Shown here one piece after another: positions 34,197-41,784 of a stretch of 64,000 nt of DNA (position 1 is its first letter; every line of letters starts with the position of its first letter). The stretch is from Arthrobacter sp. D5-1 (GTDB lineage: Bacteria; Actinomycetota; Actinomycetes; Actinomycetales; Micrococcaceae), in NCBI RefSeq assembly GCF_017357425.1, contig NZ_CP014571.1, positions 62,001-126,000 on the forward strand. The letters are read 5' to 3'. The position numbers and the translations under genes are program-made. Under the pieces are notes generated by a model. That model did not search any database. It was not told where the DNA came from and saw only the letters and a program-made list of their open reading frames with translations.

Positions 34197-35416
34197 CGTC
34201 CCACCGTGTCGCCCGGCGCTGCGTCCACAGCAGATACCCAAGCGAGGTGGCCGCCGTCGTGCAGGGGGCTGCCCAGGGTGATGGTGCGCAGGGGGCTACC
34301 GGCCGCTGATGTGTCCACTACGTGCAGTTCGCCATGTCCACCGCGCGTCACGGCGACGAGTTCCGAGGACGGTGAGGCGGCAATGGCGCGTCGTTCGGCG
34401 TTGTCCCAGGGTTCATTGCCGGGCCGTGGGGCGCCGTCCATGTGGGGGAGATCCCACGTGCCCCGCAGCGCCGGTGGGCCTGCCTCCAGCGGTCCAAGGT
34501 GGTGCACCGAAAGCTCGTCGCCCTCCGGATGGACGCGGGCGGTCGCGATGCCGTTGGCAGTCAGCGCGAAACGGAAGACCAACCCCTGGCCCAGTGGTGT
34601 GGTCTGCGTCAGCCCGGTATCCAGGTTGTGCACCCACAAAGTGTTGCCCCATTGGGCCCAGTCTCTGGGCTCCCCGCCACCGTGGCGAAGGACGGCCACC
34701 AGGACACGCCGCCCCGGGCAGAAGCGCAGGAAGTAGGCGCGGCCGGGAGCATCCCACGCGATGGCCTGGAGGGCCTCCGGCTGCGGCTTGCGGATGTCGA
34801 AGCGTTCCAGGCCCTGGCCCGTGGCCACGAACATGGTGCCCGTGACGGGATCGAAGGCGTCGCCGTGGCCGTCGGGGGAGGCCTCAGCCCGCAGCCCTTG
34901 CATGGGCGGGCAGTGCACTCCTTCGGCCAGGATCCGCTCCACGCTGAAGGATTCGATGCCGCCGGGTTCGCGGTGACGCACGACGGCGGCAGGCCCCTCT
35001 GGCGTTTCGCCCACCACGACGCCAGGCTCCCCCGCCCTGGTGCGGATGCGGCGTGAGGTTGGTCCGCCGTCGGACTCCAGGTCCACAACCGTGAGGAGAT
35101 CGCTCCAAGGTTCCCAGGAGACACCAAGCCCGGTGGTGACGGCAATGAAGCGGCCCGAGGGGTCGCAGGCCAGGTGCTCACCCGGGATGGCCACCGGAAT
35201 GGTGCGGAGCGGGGTGTTGGTGAAGGCATCGGCGATGACCAGGGCACCTCCGGCGTCGTCGATGAACGCGCATCGTCCGCCTCCCAACGGCAGGAACCCG
35301 GCGTGCTCCGCCAGGACCACGGAGTCCAGGCGGCGCTGGACTGCCCCGGTGACCGGATTCAGGAACTGTACGTTGCCTGCTTTTTGGTCGGCGACCACCA
35401 AAACTTCGGAGTTCAT
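34193..35416 (-). CDS. YncE/lactonase-like beta-propeller protein of the RiPP locus
   Basis: This 407-residue protein consists of repeating four-stranded blades (VLVVADQKAGNVQFLNPVTG, ALVIADAFTNTPLRTIPV, TMFVATGQGLERFDIRKP, ELHVVDTSAAGSPLRTITLG), which resemble YncE or WD-like propellers. It has no signal peptide, so it should be cytosolic. GGGAG precedes the ATG at 35416, and the Zur-like box lies 23 bases upstream, so it should be derepressed together with the precursor operon. It might bind the peptide or the metal; no catalytic residues are recognised. Confidence 0.7.
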   Translation of the reverse strand: MNSEVLVVADQKAGNVQFLNPVTGAVQRRLDSVVLAEHAGFLPLGGGRCAFIDDAGGALVIADAFTNTPLRTIPVAIPGEHLACDPSGRFIAVTTGLGVSWEPWSDLLTVVDLESDGGPTSRRIRTRAGEPGVVVGETPEGPAAVVRHREPGGIESFSVERILAEGVHCPPMQGLRAEASPDGHGDAFDPVTGTMFVATGQGLERFDIRKPQPEALQAIAWDAPGRAYFLRFCPGRRVLVAVLRHGGGEPRDWAQWGNTLWVHNLDTGLTQTTPLGQGLVFRFALTANGIATARVHPEGDELSVHHLGPLEAGPPALRGTWDLPHMDGAPRPGNEPWDNAERRAIAASPSSELVAVTRGGHGELHVVDTSAAGSPLRTITLGSPLHDGGHLAWVSAVDAAPGDTVGR

Positions 35417-35436
35417 TGGCTCTCCCTTTCACTTAA

Positions 35437-35464
35437 TTTGAGAATGGTTCTCATTAACTATAGT
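35437..35464 (+). promoter_or_regulatory. Sigma-A-type promoter of the peptide operon, overlapped by the Zur-like box
   Basis: TTTGAG (35437-35442; TTGAGA shifted by one) and TATAGT (35459-35464) are spaced by 16 (15) bases, a good vegetative promoter. The metal-regulator box covers the -35 hexamer and most of the spacer, so a bound repressor would exclude RNA polymerase. Confidence 0.65.
35439..35453. promoter_or_regulatory. Fur-family (Zur-like) operator 1
   Basis: TGAGAATGGTTCTCA is a 7-1-7 palindrome with one mismatched pair. It lies between the divergent propeller/peptidase genes and the precursor peptide gene. The layout fits actinobacterial Zur boxes (TGAAAATGATTTTCA type) and not IdeR/DtxR boxes. 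A near copy lies at 46529-46543. Confidence 0.7.
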
Positions 35465-35520
35465 GTGACGTTGTCGCCGCAACAGCGGAGGCAACCACCA
35501 CCACCGAAAGGAGACCAACC

Positions 35521-35622
35521 ATGGAAAAGACCACGGTTTTGGTTGAAGTTGAAGAGACCGAGCAGCTGGCACACCTGTCGGCAACACACTCGAATGCACT
35601 GGTCGAGAACCCGTTCGACTAG
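35521..35622 (+). CDS. 33-residue RiPP precursor peptide (candidate azole-modified metallophore)
   Basis: AAAGGAGA precedes the ATG and the TAG is at 35620-35622. The acidic N-terminal half (MEKTTVLVEVEETEQLA) looks like a leader. The C-terminal half (HLSATHSNALVENPFD) holds Ser20, Thr22 and Ser24, which YcaO chemistry could turn into oxazolines and SagB into oxazoles, plus His18 and His23 and acidic residues suited to metal binding. There is no cysteine. It is the first gene of the YcaO/SagB/ABC operon, under the Zur-like box, and is followed by a strong hairpin, the usual layout for highly expressed precursors. The cleavage site and modifications are inferred. Confidence 0.78.
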   Translation: MEKTTVLVEVEETEQLAHLSATHSNALVENPFD

Positions 35623-35633
35623 TCACTAAGCCA

Positions 35634-35663
35634 GGGGGTGGGCGCGCCGGCGCGCCCACCCCC
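35634..35663 (+). terminator. Attenuator-like hairpin after the precursor gene
   Basis: GGGGGTGGGCGCGCC is followed immediately by its exact complement, a 15-bp inverted repeat, then TTAG. It lies 11 bases after the peptide stop and 33 before the next start. It would allow much more peptide than enzyme to be made, or stabilise the peptide mRNA. Confidence 0.75.
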
Positions 35664-35696
35664 TTAGCTCCACCCCCGCAACTCTTGGAAGGAACC

Positions 35697-36428
35697 ATGG
35701 GCACCGCAATAGACAGCTTTGACGTCGCGGGAAGATCAACCATCCGCAGCGGTGACGGCGCCTTCTTTCATCTCCCACCCTCGGCAGGCAGTGGCCAGAA
35801 CCTGGCGACAGGCATCAGCGACGAACTGCTGCAACGCCGCCAGGCTGGTGCGCGTCCCCTCGCCGGACGGGAGCGAATCGGGCTGGTAGCCCCCGAACCC
35901 GTTGCTGCCGCACTCCTGCCGGTGTTCCACGAGGCCGGGCTTGAACTGACGGTGGGTGACGACCGGGGACCCGGCTCCGTAGGACTCCTCCTCCACCTGG
36001 CGGCTACGCCCGCCGAGCGGAACCGCTTTGAGGCACTGCCGGGGGGCCGTGCGGCCGTGCTCCGCTTCTACGGAGAAGGCGACCTGGTCTTCGTAGATCC
36101 GCTGGCTCTTGAACCGGCAGACCCAACAGGGTGGCAGGTACTCCGGCGCAGGCTCGCAGCCTCACCGGCCGCCGCCGAACTGAGGGCCTGGCTGGATACG
36201 CCCGCTGCTGCCGCGGACTTCGCTCCCCAAGGGGTAGCCATGGACCTGCTCACGGCCAGACTGCTCACCATCATCACCGCTTGGCAAAGGAATTCGCCGT
36301 CACTTGCCGCTCACCGCCGTAGGCTCTGGCGGCTGGACACCCTGACGTTGGCAGCCAGCGAACATCCCGTTCTGCCCTTCCCGGAACCCGCCAGCCTGGG
36401 CGAGGGCTTGCGGGCTCCGCTGCCATGA
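35697..36428 (+). CDS. Unknown protein in the azoline cluster (candidate leader-peptide-binding partner of YcaO)
   Basis: The 243-residue protein starts at ATG 35697 behind GGAAGGAA; the open frame extends to 35685. I recognise no catalytic motif. It lacks the CxxC zinc motifs and glycine-rich loop of ThiF/E1-like proteins. N-terminal residues 10-45 (TIRSGDGAFFHLPP) and the segment LRFYGEGDLVFVDPLAL could form a RiPP recognition element-type winged helix or a reduced cyclodehydratase C protein. It is coupled to the CocE-like gene by ATGA. Azoline-forming YcaO enzymes normally need a partner protein, and this is the only candidate in the operon. Confidence 0.5.
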   Translation: MGTAIDSFDVAGRSTIRSGDGAFFHLPPSAGSGQNLATGISDELLQRRQAGARPLAGRERIGLVAPEPVAAALLPVFHEAGLELTVGDDRGPGSVGLLLHLAATPAERNRFEALPGGRAAVLRFYGEGDLVFVDPLALEPADPTGWQVLRRRLAASPAAAELRAWLDTPAAAADFAPQGVAMDLLTARLLTIITAWQRNSPSLAAHRRRLWRLDTLTLAASEHPVLPFPEPASLGEGLRAPLP

Positions 36429-37534
36429 GACCCGCCACTGCGCCGGATCACCTGGACATCACCGCTGACGACGGCGTTCGGCTCACCGCAGACCACTACC
36501 GCGCACCGGCGGAAGGGGAAGCCCAAGGGGCGGTCCTGATCCGGACACCCTACGGCCGGGCCCAGTACGCGGCCCAAGCCCACGCATGGTGCCGTGCCGG
36601 ATACGACGTAGTGGTCCAGGACGTCCGGGGGCGCTACGGGTCCGCCGGCGCATGGAATCCCTATGACAAGGAGGGCGCGGACGGAGCTGCAACCGTCCGC
36701 TACCTCGCCGGGAACGGGTTGCTCAGGGGCCCCCTCATTCTGGCTGGAGCCTCCTATGATGCCCACTGCGCAGTTGAAGCAGCACGGGTTCTGGAGAAGG
36801 AACGGGCTCCGGAGGAAACACGGCGTCCGGTGGCAGCCGCTCCCAAACCCCTGGCCGTGGTGGCGATGGTGCCGGCGCTGGGCCTCTGCGAAACAGCCAG
36901 GGAACCTGATGGCACACCGCGCCTGCGGGACCGGATTGGTTGGTGGCACCAGCACGGTTTCGGCAAGGAGTCCGGCCACCCTTTACCTGCCGCAGAGCTC
37001 CGGCGGATATACCGGCAGGCTGAGGAGCGCGGGATGGACTGGATGATTCACAACCTCATGGATGACGCCACGTATGGTCCGGGGTCCACCGCTGGTTGGA
37101 AGCGGCTCTGGGACGCCACACCAGCCGATCTTCACGCCCTTTATGGCCAGCTGAACACGCCGCTCCTGATGATTTCGGGACAACGGGACTTCTTTGTTGC
37201 CGAAGCTGCGAACCTGGTGAGGGCCTGGGGCAGCGCAGCACCGCGGACCTTGGTGGAAACCCTTTGGGGACCATGGGGACACCGACTCGCCAACGACCTC
37301 GGCGCCGGAGCCGCCGCAGCACTCCGCCAACAGGGTGGCCTGATGGCCCGGATCAAGGACTTTCTGGCTGCCGCCAGCGGCTGGGATCCAAACGGCGCCC
37401 AGCCCGGGCCCCTTGGAGACCGCCGCCCACCAGTCCTCCAGTGGGAACCCGGCGACCAGCCACACACATGGCACTGGGCGCCTGCGACCCCCGAGACGTT
37501 GCCGCACCACCTGAACAACCACGGAGAATCATGA
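36425..37534 (+). CDS. CocE/NonD (X-Pro dipeptidyl-peptidase S15)-family hydrolase
   Basis: This 369-residue alpha/beta hydrolase has the family signatures VLIRTPYGR (oxyanion Tyr43), VVVQDVRGRYGSAG and the nucleophile elbow LAGASYDAHCA with Ser110. A C-terminal WGPWGHRLAND segment supplies the likely catalytic His. The family cleaves esters, amides and X-Pro peptides. In this operon it may trim or hydrolyse the modified peptide. It is shorter than typical CocE enzymes, which carry an extra C-terminal jelly-roll. It overlaps both neighbours by 4 bases. Confidence 0.78.
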   Translation: MRPATAPDHLDITADDGVRLTADHYRAPAEGEAQGAVLIRTPYGRAQYAAQAHAWCRAGYDVVVQDVRGRYGSAGAWNPYDKEGADGAATVRYLAGNGLLRGPLILAGASYDAHCAVEAARVLEKERAPEETRRPVAAAPKPLAVVAMVPALGLCETAREPDGTPRLRDRIGWWHQHGFGKESGHPLPAAELRRIYRQAEERGMDWMIHNLMDDATYGPGSTAGWKRLWDATPADLHALYGQLNTPLLMISGQRDFFVAEAANLVRAWGSAAPRTLVETLWGPWGHRLANDLGAGAAAALRQQGGLMARIKDFLAAASGWDPNGAQPGPLGDRRPPVLQWEPGDQPHTWHWAPATPETLPHHLNNHGES

Positions 37535-38922
37535 CCACAACAGCCGAAACCCTGGGCCTGCTTCCCTTGCACACCTTGGTGGACGAGCAGACCGGGATCA
37601 TCCGCAGGGTCCGTCCCGTTCTCACCCCGGAGAACGCCCCACCCGCATACACGTCCATGACCGCGGAGGTATCGAACGCGCGGTGGCTGGGAGACTGGCC
37701 CGCCGACCGCGTTTCACTGGGCACCACGTTCGGCGACAGCCGGCAAGCCTGGATCGCGGCCGTCGCCGAAGGCATGGAACGGTACTGCGGCAACTTCATC
37801 CCCGCAGACCTCCCGGACCACCACTACTTCACCGGGACGGCCCGTGAGCTGACGGCGTCAGGCCGGGCCGCCGTCGGGCTTGAACAACTGCCGCGATTCG
37901 CGGACTGGCAGCTGGAGCGTGCGGCATTCCCCTACCGGAACCTCGACGCCGATACTCCCGCGCTGTGGACAGCGTGCAGGCGGGAATCTGACAGCTCGGA
38001 GGTGTGGCTTCCTGCGAGCCTCACCCTCCTGAACTGGCGGCAACGGCGCTTCCGTGACCTCCCGCGGATCCATCATCTGAACTACGCGGGGATCGCCACC
38101 GGGCAGGGCCGCGCTGATGCCACGGACAGGGCGGTGCTGGAAACCATCGAACGCGACGCCCTGGAACTGTGGTGGCATTTGGACGGTCCCACCCGCGGTA
38201 TCAGGCCGGAGAGTGTTCCCGGGCTGGTGGACGCCATGGCCGGTTGCTGGCTGCAGTACTGGGTGGTGGAAATGCCCAGTGAGTTCGCACCCTGCATGGC
38301 GGCCCTGGTGTTCGATCCGGACACGGGGCTGTACGCCGCCGGATTCTCCTGCAAGAACGAACCCGCTGAAGCGGCACGCAAGGCAGTCCTGGAGGCTGTC
38401 CACACCTGGATCTACTCCCAAGGTGCCACCGACGCGGACGGTTGGGTGTTCCAAGCGGTGGAGGCAGGGCTCATGGCCAAGGGGCTGTACTTGGAACACC
38501 GTGAAGACCGTCAATACCTGGACGACGTGGGGCCCGGGTTCGGTTCAGTCCGCGACCTCGGTGCGCATGTTCAGGTGTGGCTTGATCCCCGGACACACGT
38601 CCTTGCGGAACGCTTCACCAAGCCCGCAGGTGGGCTGGTGGACATTGCTGCCGTGGATGACGTGTCCATGCCGGAGCTCTACAGGCGGCTGGAATCGGCC
38701 GGCCACACCGTCTATACCCGTGAACTGACCACTCCCGACGTCGCGGCGACCGGCCTGAGTGTTGTCCGCGCCGTGGTGGGAGGGCTGGTTCCCAACGCAC
38801 CGGCCGCTTTCGCCTACCTCGGCTGCCGCAGGTTCGCCACGGCGGCGTTGGAGCGCGGGTGGCGTGAAACGGCGCCGGCCCTGCCTGAGGACTTCACCCT
38901 CACCCCGCCTCCCCACATGTAA
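37531..38922 (+). CDS. YcaO-domain azoline-forming cyclodehydratase
   Basis: The ATG at 37531 overlaps the preceding stop (ATGA); the frame is open further upstream but reads through the hydrolase gene in another phase. The 463-residue protein has the YcaO ATP/Mg motifs: AVAEGMERYCG (Glu80, Glu83), AVLETIERDALELWW (residues 202-215) and CKNEPAEAARKAVLEAVH (274-291). Its C-terminus is proline-rich (PALPEDFTLTPPPHM), as in azoline-forming YcaO enzymes that use a PxPxP tail. It should cyclise Ser/Thr side chains of the precursor onto the peptide backbone with ATP. Confidence 0.9.
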   Translation: MTTTAETLGLLPLHTLVDEQTGIIRRVRPVLTPENAPPAYTSMTAEVSNARWLGDWPADRVSLGTTFGDSRQAWIAAVAEGMERYCGNFIPADLPDHHYFTGTARELTASGRAAVGLEQLPRFADWQLERAAFPYRNLDADTPALWTACRRESDSSEVWLPASLTLLNWRQRRFRDLPRIHHLNYAGIATGQGRADATDRAVLETIERDALELWWHLDGPTRGIRPESVPGLVDAMAGCWLQYWVVEMPSEFAPCMAALVFDPDTGLYAAGFSCKNEPAEAARKAVLEAVHTWIYSQGATDADGWVFQAVEAGLMAKGLYLEHREDRQYLDDVGPGFGSVRDLGAHVQVWLDPRTHVLAERFTKPAGGLVDIAAVDDVSMPELYRRLESAGHTVYTRELTTPDVAATGLSVVRAVVGGLVPNAPAAFAYLGCRRFATAALERGWRETAPALPEDFTLTPPPHM

Positions 38923-40052
38923 TGGACGTCCCCCACGTACTCCTAGCCCCAGGATTTGCCCGCGCCTGGAGCCACGAGGTTCCCGGTCCCGTGCAGCCGC
39001 CCGGCCCTCAAGGTTCCCCGGCGTCCGGCACAGTTGAGAGCCAGCGGCATGATGGGCTCCCGGTGGCCGCCATGCTGCGGGCCATCTGGTGGAGCGAGGA
39101 CTTCCACCCGAATCCCGCAACCGGCCTGCCCGGGAAGGTGCGGAAACGCCCAGTGCCGTCGGCCGGCGGGTGCTACCCGGTGCAACTGCGGGTCCTCTGC
39201 GGGGAAGGCTGCGACGTGCCGCCCGGAACATACGTGTTTAACGGCACCGGATTCAACGGCAGCGGCGGTGAGCTGCTACGCCTGCGGAACCACGACGACG
39301 GTCTGCGGGCACCCGCGCGGGGCGCCGTCGTCGTGCTGACCGTGCTGCCGCAGCGAACCCTGGCAAAGTACCACCACCGTGCGGGTCCGCTGCTGATCGC
39401 GGATACTGCCTACGCGGCGGTGGCCTTGGTTCACCATGCCGCTGCCCGGGGTGTGGACGCCCGGTGGGATGCCGTGGCACCCCGCCGTTGGCCGGGCTCT
39501 GTTCCGGAGTTCGCGCTGGCCACGGTCTCTCTGGGAGTGTCCCCGGCGAGGTGCCGGCAGCCCCGCCATGACCGGATCGCCGGGGTTTCGGAGGCGCAGC
39601 TGGCTGCCCGCAGGAGCTGTGGGTTATCCCGCTTGCGTGCCCGCCCGGCCGCCGACGCAGGCCGGGTGGTTGGGGAACTCCTGGACCGTTCCTTCCTTTC
39701 CTTCCCGCAGCCAGCCCCTTCGTCCTGCCGTGCCCGGGTCCTGTCCGCGGAGTCGCTCCGTGATCCGGAACTAGCCGATCGATGTGCCGGGCAGTCCTGG
39801 GTCAGGAGCCTCGACGCCCTGTTGGTTTTCGAGATCCTGGGCACGCCAACCCCGGCTGCCATGTGGTGGACCGCCACGTTGGCCGCTCATATCCTCTACA
39901 CCGCGCTTGGCGCGGACCTGCCCCTGGAATTTCGTCCGGTGGGCGGTTGGACCGGCTCCCGCTGCGGCTGGACCACACTCCATGGGCTGGGCGTAGCAAT
40001 CCGGAAACCACTCACCACAAACCACGAAAGGGCCGCGAATGCTGGTCAATAA
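38922..40052 (+). CDS. SagB-type FMN azoline dehydrogenase
   Basis: This 376-residue nitroreductase-fold protein has the SagB signature RKRPVPSAGGCYPVQL (about residues 75-89) and the Lys149-Tyr150 pair in TLAKYHHRAGPLLIADTAYAA. That pair is catalytic in azoline dehydrogenases. A C-terminal nitroreductase-like region (CGWTTLHGLGVAIRKP) completes it. It should oxidise azolines to azoles with FMN. Its ATG shares a base with the YcaO stop, and its end overlaps the ABC gene by 14 bases. Confidence 0.85.
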   Translation: MDVPHVLLAPGFARAWSHEVPGPVQPPGPQGSPASGTVESQRHDGLPVAAMLRAIWWSEDFHPNPATGLPGKVRKRPVPSAGGCYPVQLRVLCGEGCDVPPGTYVFNGTGFNGSGGELLRLRNHDDGLRAPARGAVVVLTVLPQRTLAKYHHRAGPLLIADTAYAAVALVHHAAARGVDARWDAVAPRRWPGSVPEFALATVSLGVSPARCRQPRHDRIAGVSEAQLAARRSCGLSRLRARPAADAGRVVGELLDRSFLSFPQPAPSSCRARVLSAESLRDPELADRCAGQSWVRSLDALLVFEILGTPTPAAMWWTATLAAHILYTALGADLPLEFRPVGGWTGSRCGWTTLHGLGVAIRKPLTTNHERAANAGQ

Positions 40053-41784
40053 GAGGCTCTTCCAAATGACGGCTGGGCACCGCGGCCGGCTGGCTGGAGT
40101 GACAGCCCTGCTCTGCGTCACCACGGCGAGCTACTGGTTGCAGGCGTGGTTCCTGGCCCAGGCCCTGGCGGCGCTGGTGGTTCTGGTGCGGGTTCCCGGA
40201 AACCCCGACGGCGGCACGTACGTGCCGCTGGCTCCCTACCTTGCCGGGGTTCTCGCCTGTGGCCTGGGGCGCCTTGTGATCCAGCAGTTCCACGCCCGGC
40301 TTGCCAGTTCTTTGGGCTCCGGGGTGCGGTTGCAGGTACGACGGAAGTTGGCCGACAGCCTGCTCCAGCCCGAACGACTCAGGGATACCTCGGACCGCGG
40401 CGGAGCCCGGCGGCTGGCCCTGAGCGAGGGTGTGGACGGAGTGGACAGCTACATCAGCCAGTACATCCCCCACGCTTTCCAAGTGCAGATAGTGGTGCCC
40501 GCGCTTCTTGTCTGGATCGCGTGCCTGAATCCCTTGCTGGCACTCGCCTTGGCCCTTGCCGTGGCCGTGGCTGTTGGTGCGCCGAAACTCTGGGGAAAGG
40601 CCTTGGCGAAACGCGGAAAGCAGCACTGGGACAGTTACGAGGCACTCAGTGCCGACTTCCTGGAGGCCCTTCAAGGGATGCGGACCCTCAAGATCCTTCA
40701 CGCGGTTCCCCGGACCAGGGCGCGGCTCCATCACAGGTCCCAAGAGCTTCATAAAGCAACCGTGTCCACCATGCGCACGTCCTTGGTGGACACGGCGTTG
40801 GCGGACTTCGGAATCCAGTCAGGGATGCTGGCCGCCGCCGCGCTGGCCGCATACGCAGCGCTGGGGCAGCGGCCGTTGCCCGGACCGGAGACTGCGGCGA
40901 TCACGTATTTCCTGCTGATGCTCTCGTCGGAAGTTTTCAGGCCGGTGCGGGATCTTGCACGGCAATGGCATGCCGGGTATCTGGGGCTCTCGGCCTTGGG
41001 CAGTATTGACGCGGCGGGAGGCGCGGACGCCCGCGGCGATAGCACGCTGACGGGCGAGGGGCAGGCGCGTTCCGCGCAAGTAGACCCTTCCGCGCCCGGG
41101 ATGCGCCCCGGCGTCGTGCCTCCCGGTCGTCTCACTCTGCAGAACGTGAGCTTCCGATACTCAGCTGCGGACCCCTGGGTTCTGCGGGATGCGTCGGCGG
41201 AGATCCAGCCCGGCGGCCTCACCGCGCTGGCGGGGGTGTCAGGGGCGGGGAAGAGCACACTGTTCGATCTTCTGCTGGGTTTCCTGCCGGCGGGGGAGGG
41301 CCGTATCCGCCTGGACGGTCAACCACTCAGGCCAAGTGACGTCAGCGTGGTCTCACAACGCAGCTACCTCTTTCCGGGGACCATCCGGGAGAACCTCCGC
41401 GTGGTGGCGCCTGCTGCTACGGAGGAGGAGATCCAGCGTGTCGTGGAGATTGCCGGCCTGGCAGACGATCTGCGGCAGTGGCCCCACGGGCTGGACACTG
41501 TGCTGTCCGAAGGGGGCGGATCCGTCTCGGGAGGCCAGCTCCAGCGGCTTTCGATTGCACGGGCACTCCTGGTGGACAGGCCGGTTCTCCTGCTGGACGA
41601 GCCAACGTCCGCCCTCAACACCGAGCTCGCTGGGCGGGTGTTGGAGGGGCTTCGCCGCGAAGCCGGACGCCGGATTGTGCTCATGATCGCCCACCGGCCC
41701 GAAGCCCTCGCTGCCGCGGACACCGTACTCCGCCTGGCACACGGCCAACTCCACACACAGCAACAGGAAGCAGCCACGTTATGA
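40039..41784 (+). CDS. Exporter-type ABC half-transporter 1 (CydD-like)
   Basis: This 581-residue protein has an N-terminal six-helix membrane domain (to about residue 310) and an ATPase domain with VSGAGKSTLFDLLLG (Walker A), VSGGQLQRLSIARAL (signature) and PVLLLDEPTSALN (Walker B). It resembles CydD-type half-transporters. It probably pairs with the next gene product to export the mature peptide. It is translationally coupled on both sides, and no C39 peptidase domain is present. Confidence 0.88.
   Translation: MLVNKRLFQMTAGHRGRLAGVTALLCVTTASYWLQAWFLAQALAALVVLVRVPGNPDGGTYVPLAPYLAGVLACGLGRLVIQQFHARLASSLGSGVRLQVRRKLADSLLQPERLRDTSDRGGARRLALSEGVDGVDSYISQYIPHAFQVQIVVPALLVWIACLNPLLALALALAVAVAVGAPKLWGKALAKRGKQHWDSYEALSADFLEALQGMRTLKILHAVPRTRARLHHRSQELHKATVSTMRTSLVDTALADFGIQSGMLAAAALAAYAALGQRPLPGPETAAITYFLLMLSSEVFRPVRDLARQWHAGYLGLSALGSIDAAGGADARGDSTLTGEGQARSAQVDPSAPGMRPGVVPPGRLTLQNVSFRYSAADPWVLRDASAEIQPGGLTALAGVSGAGKSTLFDLLLGFLPAGEGRIRLDGQPLRPSDVSVVSQRSYLFPGTIRENLRVVAPAATEEEIQRVVEIAGLADDLRQWPHGLDTVLSEGGGSVSGGQLQRLSIARALLVDRPVLLLDEPTSALNTELAGRVLEGLRREAGRRIVLMIAHRPEALAAADTVLRLAHGQLHTQQQEAATL

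Noticed and set aside
35439..35453. IdeR/DtxR iron box
   Set aside because: The IdeR consensus TTAGGTTAGSCTAACCTAA is not matched. The 7-1-7 TGAGAAT symmetry fits Fur-family Zur boxes better.
35521..35622. Lanthipeptide or lasso-peptide precursor
   Set aside because: There is no Cys for lanthionines and no LanB/C/M or lasso B/C genes nearby. YcaO and SagB indicate azol(in)e chemistry.
37096..37530. The open frame of the YcaO gene extends 435 bases upstream
   Set aside because: The upstream part is in another phase of the CocE-like gene and reads as Pro/Arg-rich shadow sequence. The ATG at 37531 overlaps the hydrolase stop as ATGA and starts a normal YcaO N-terminus.
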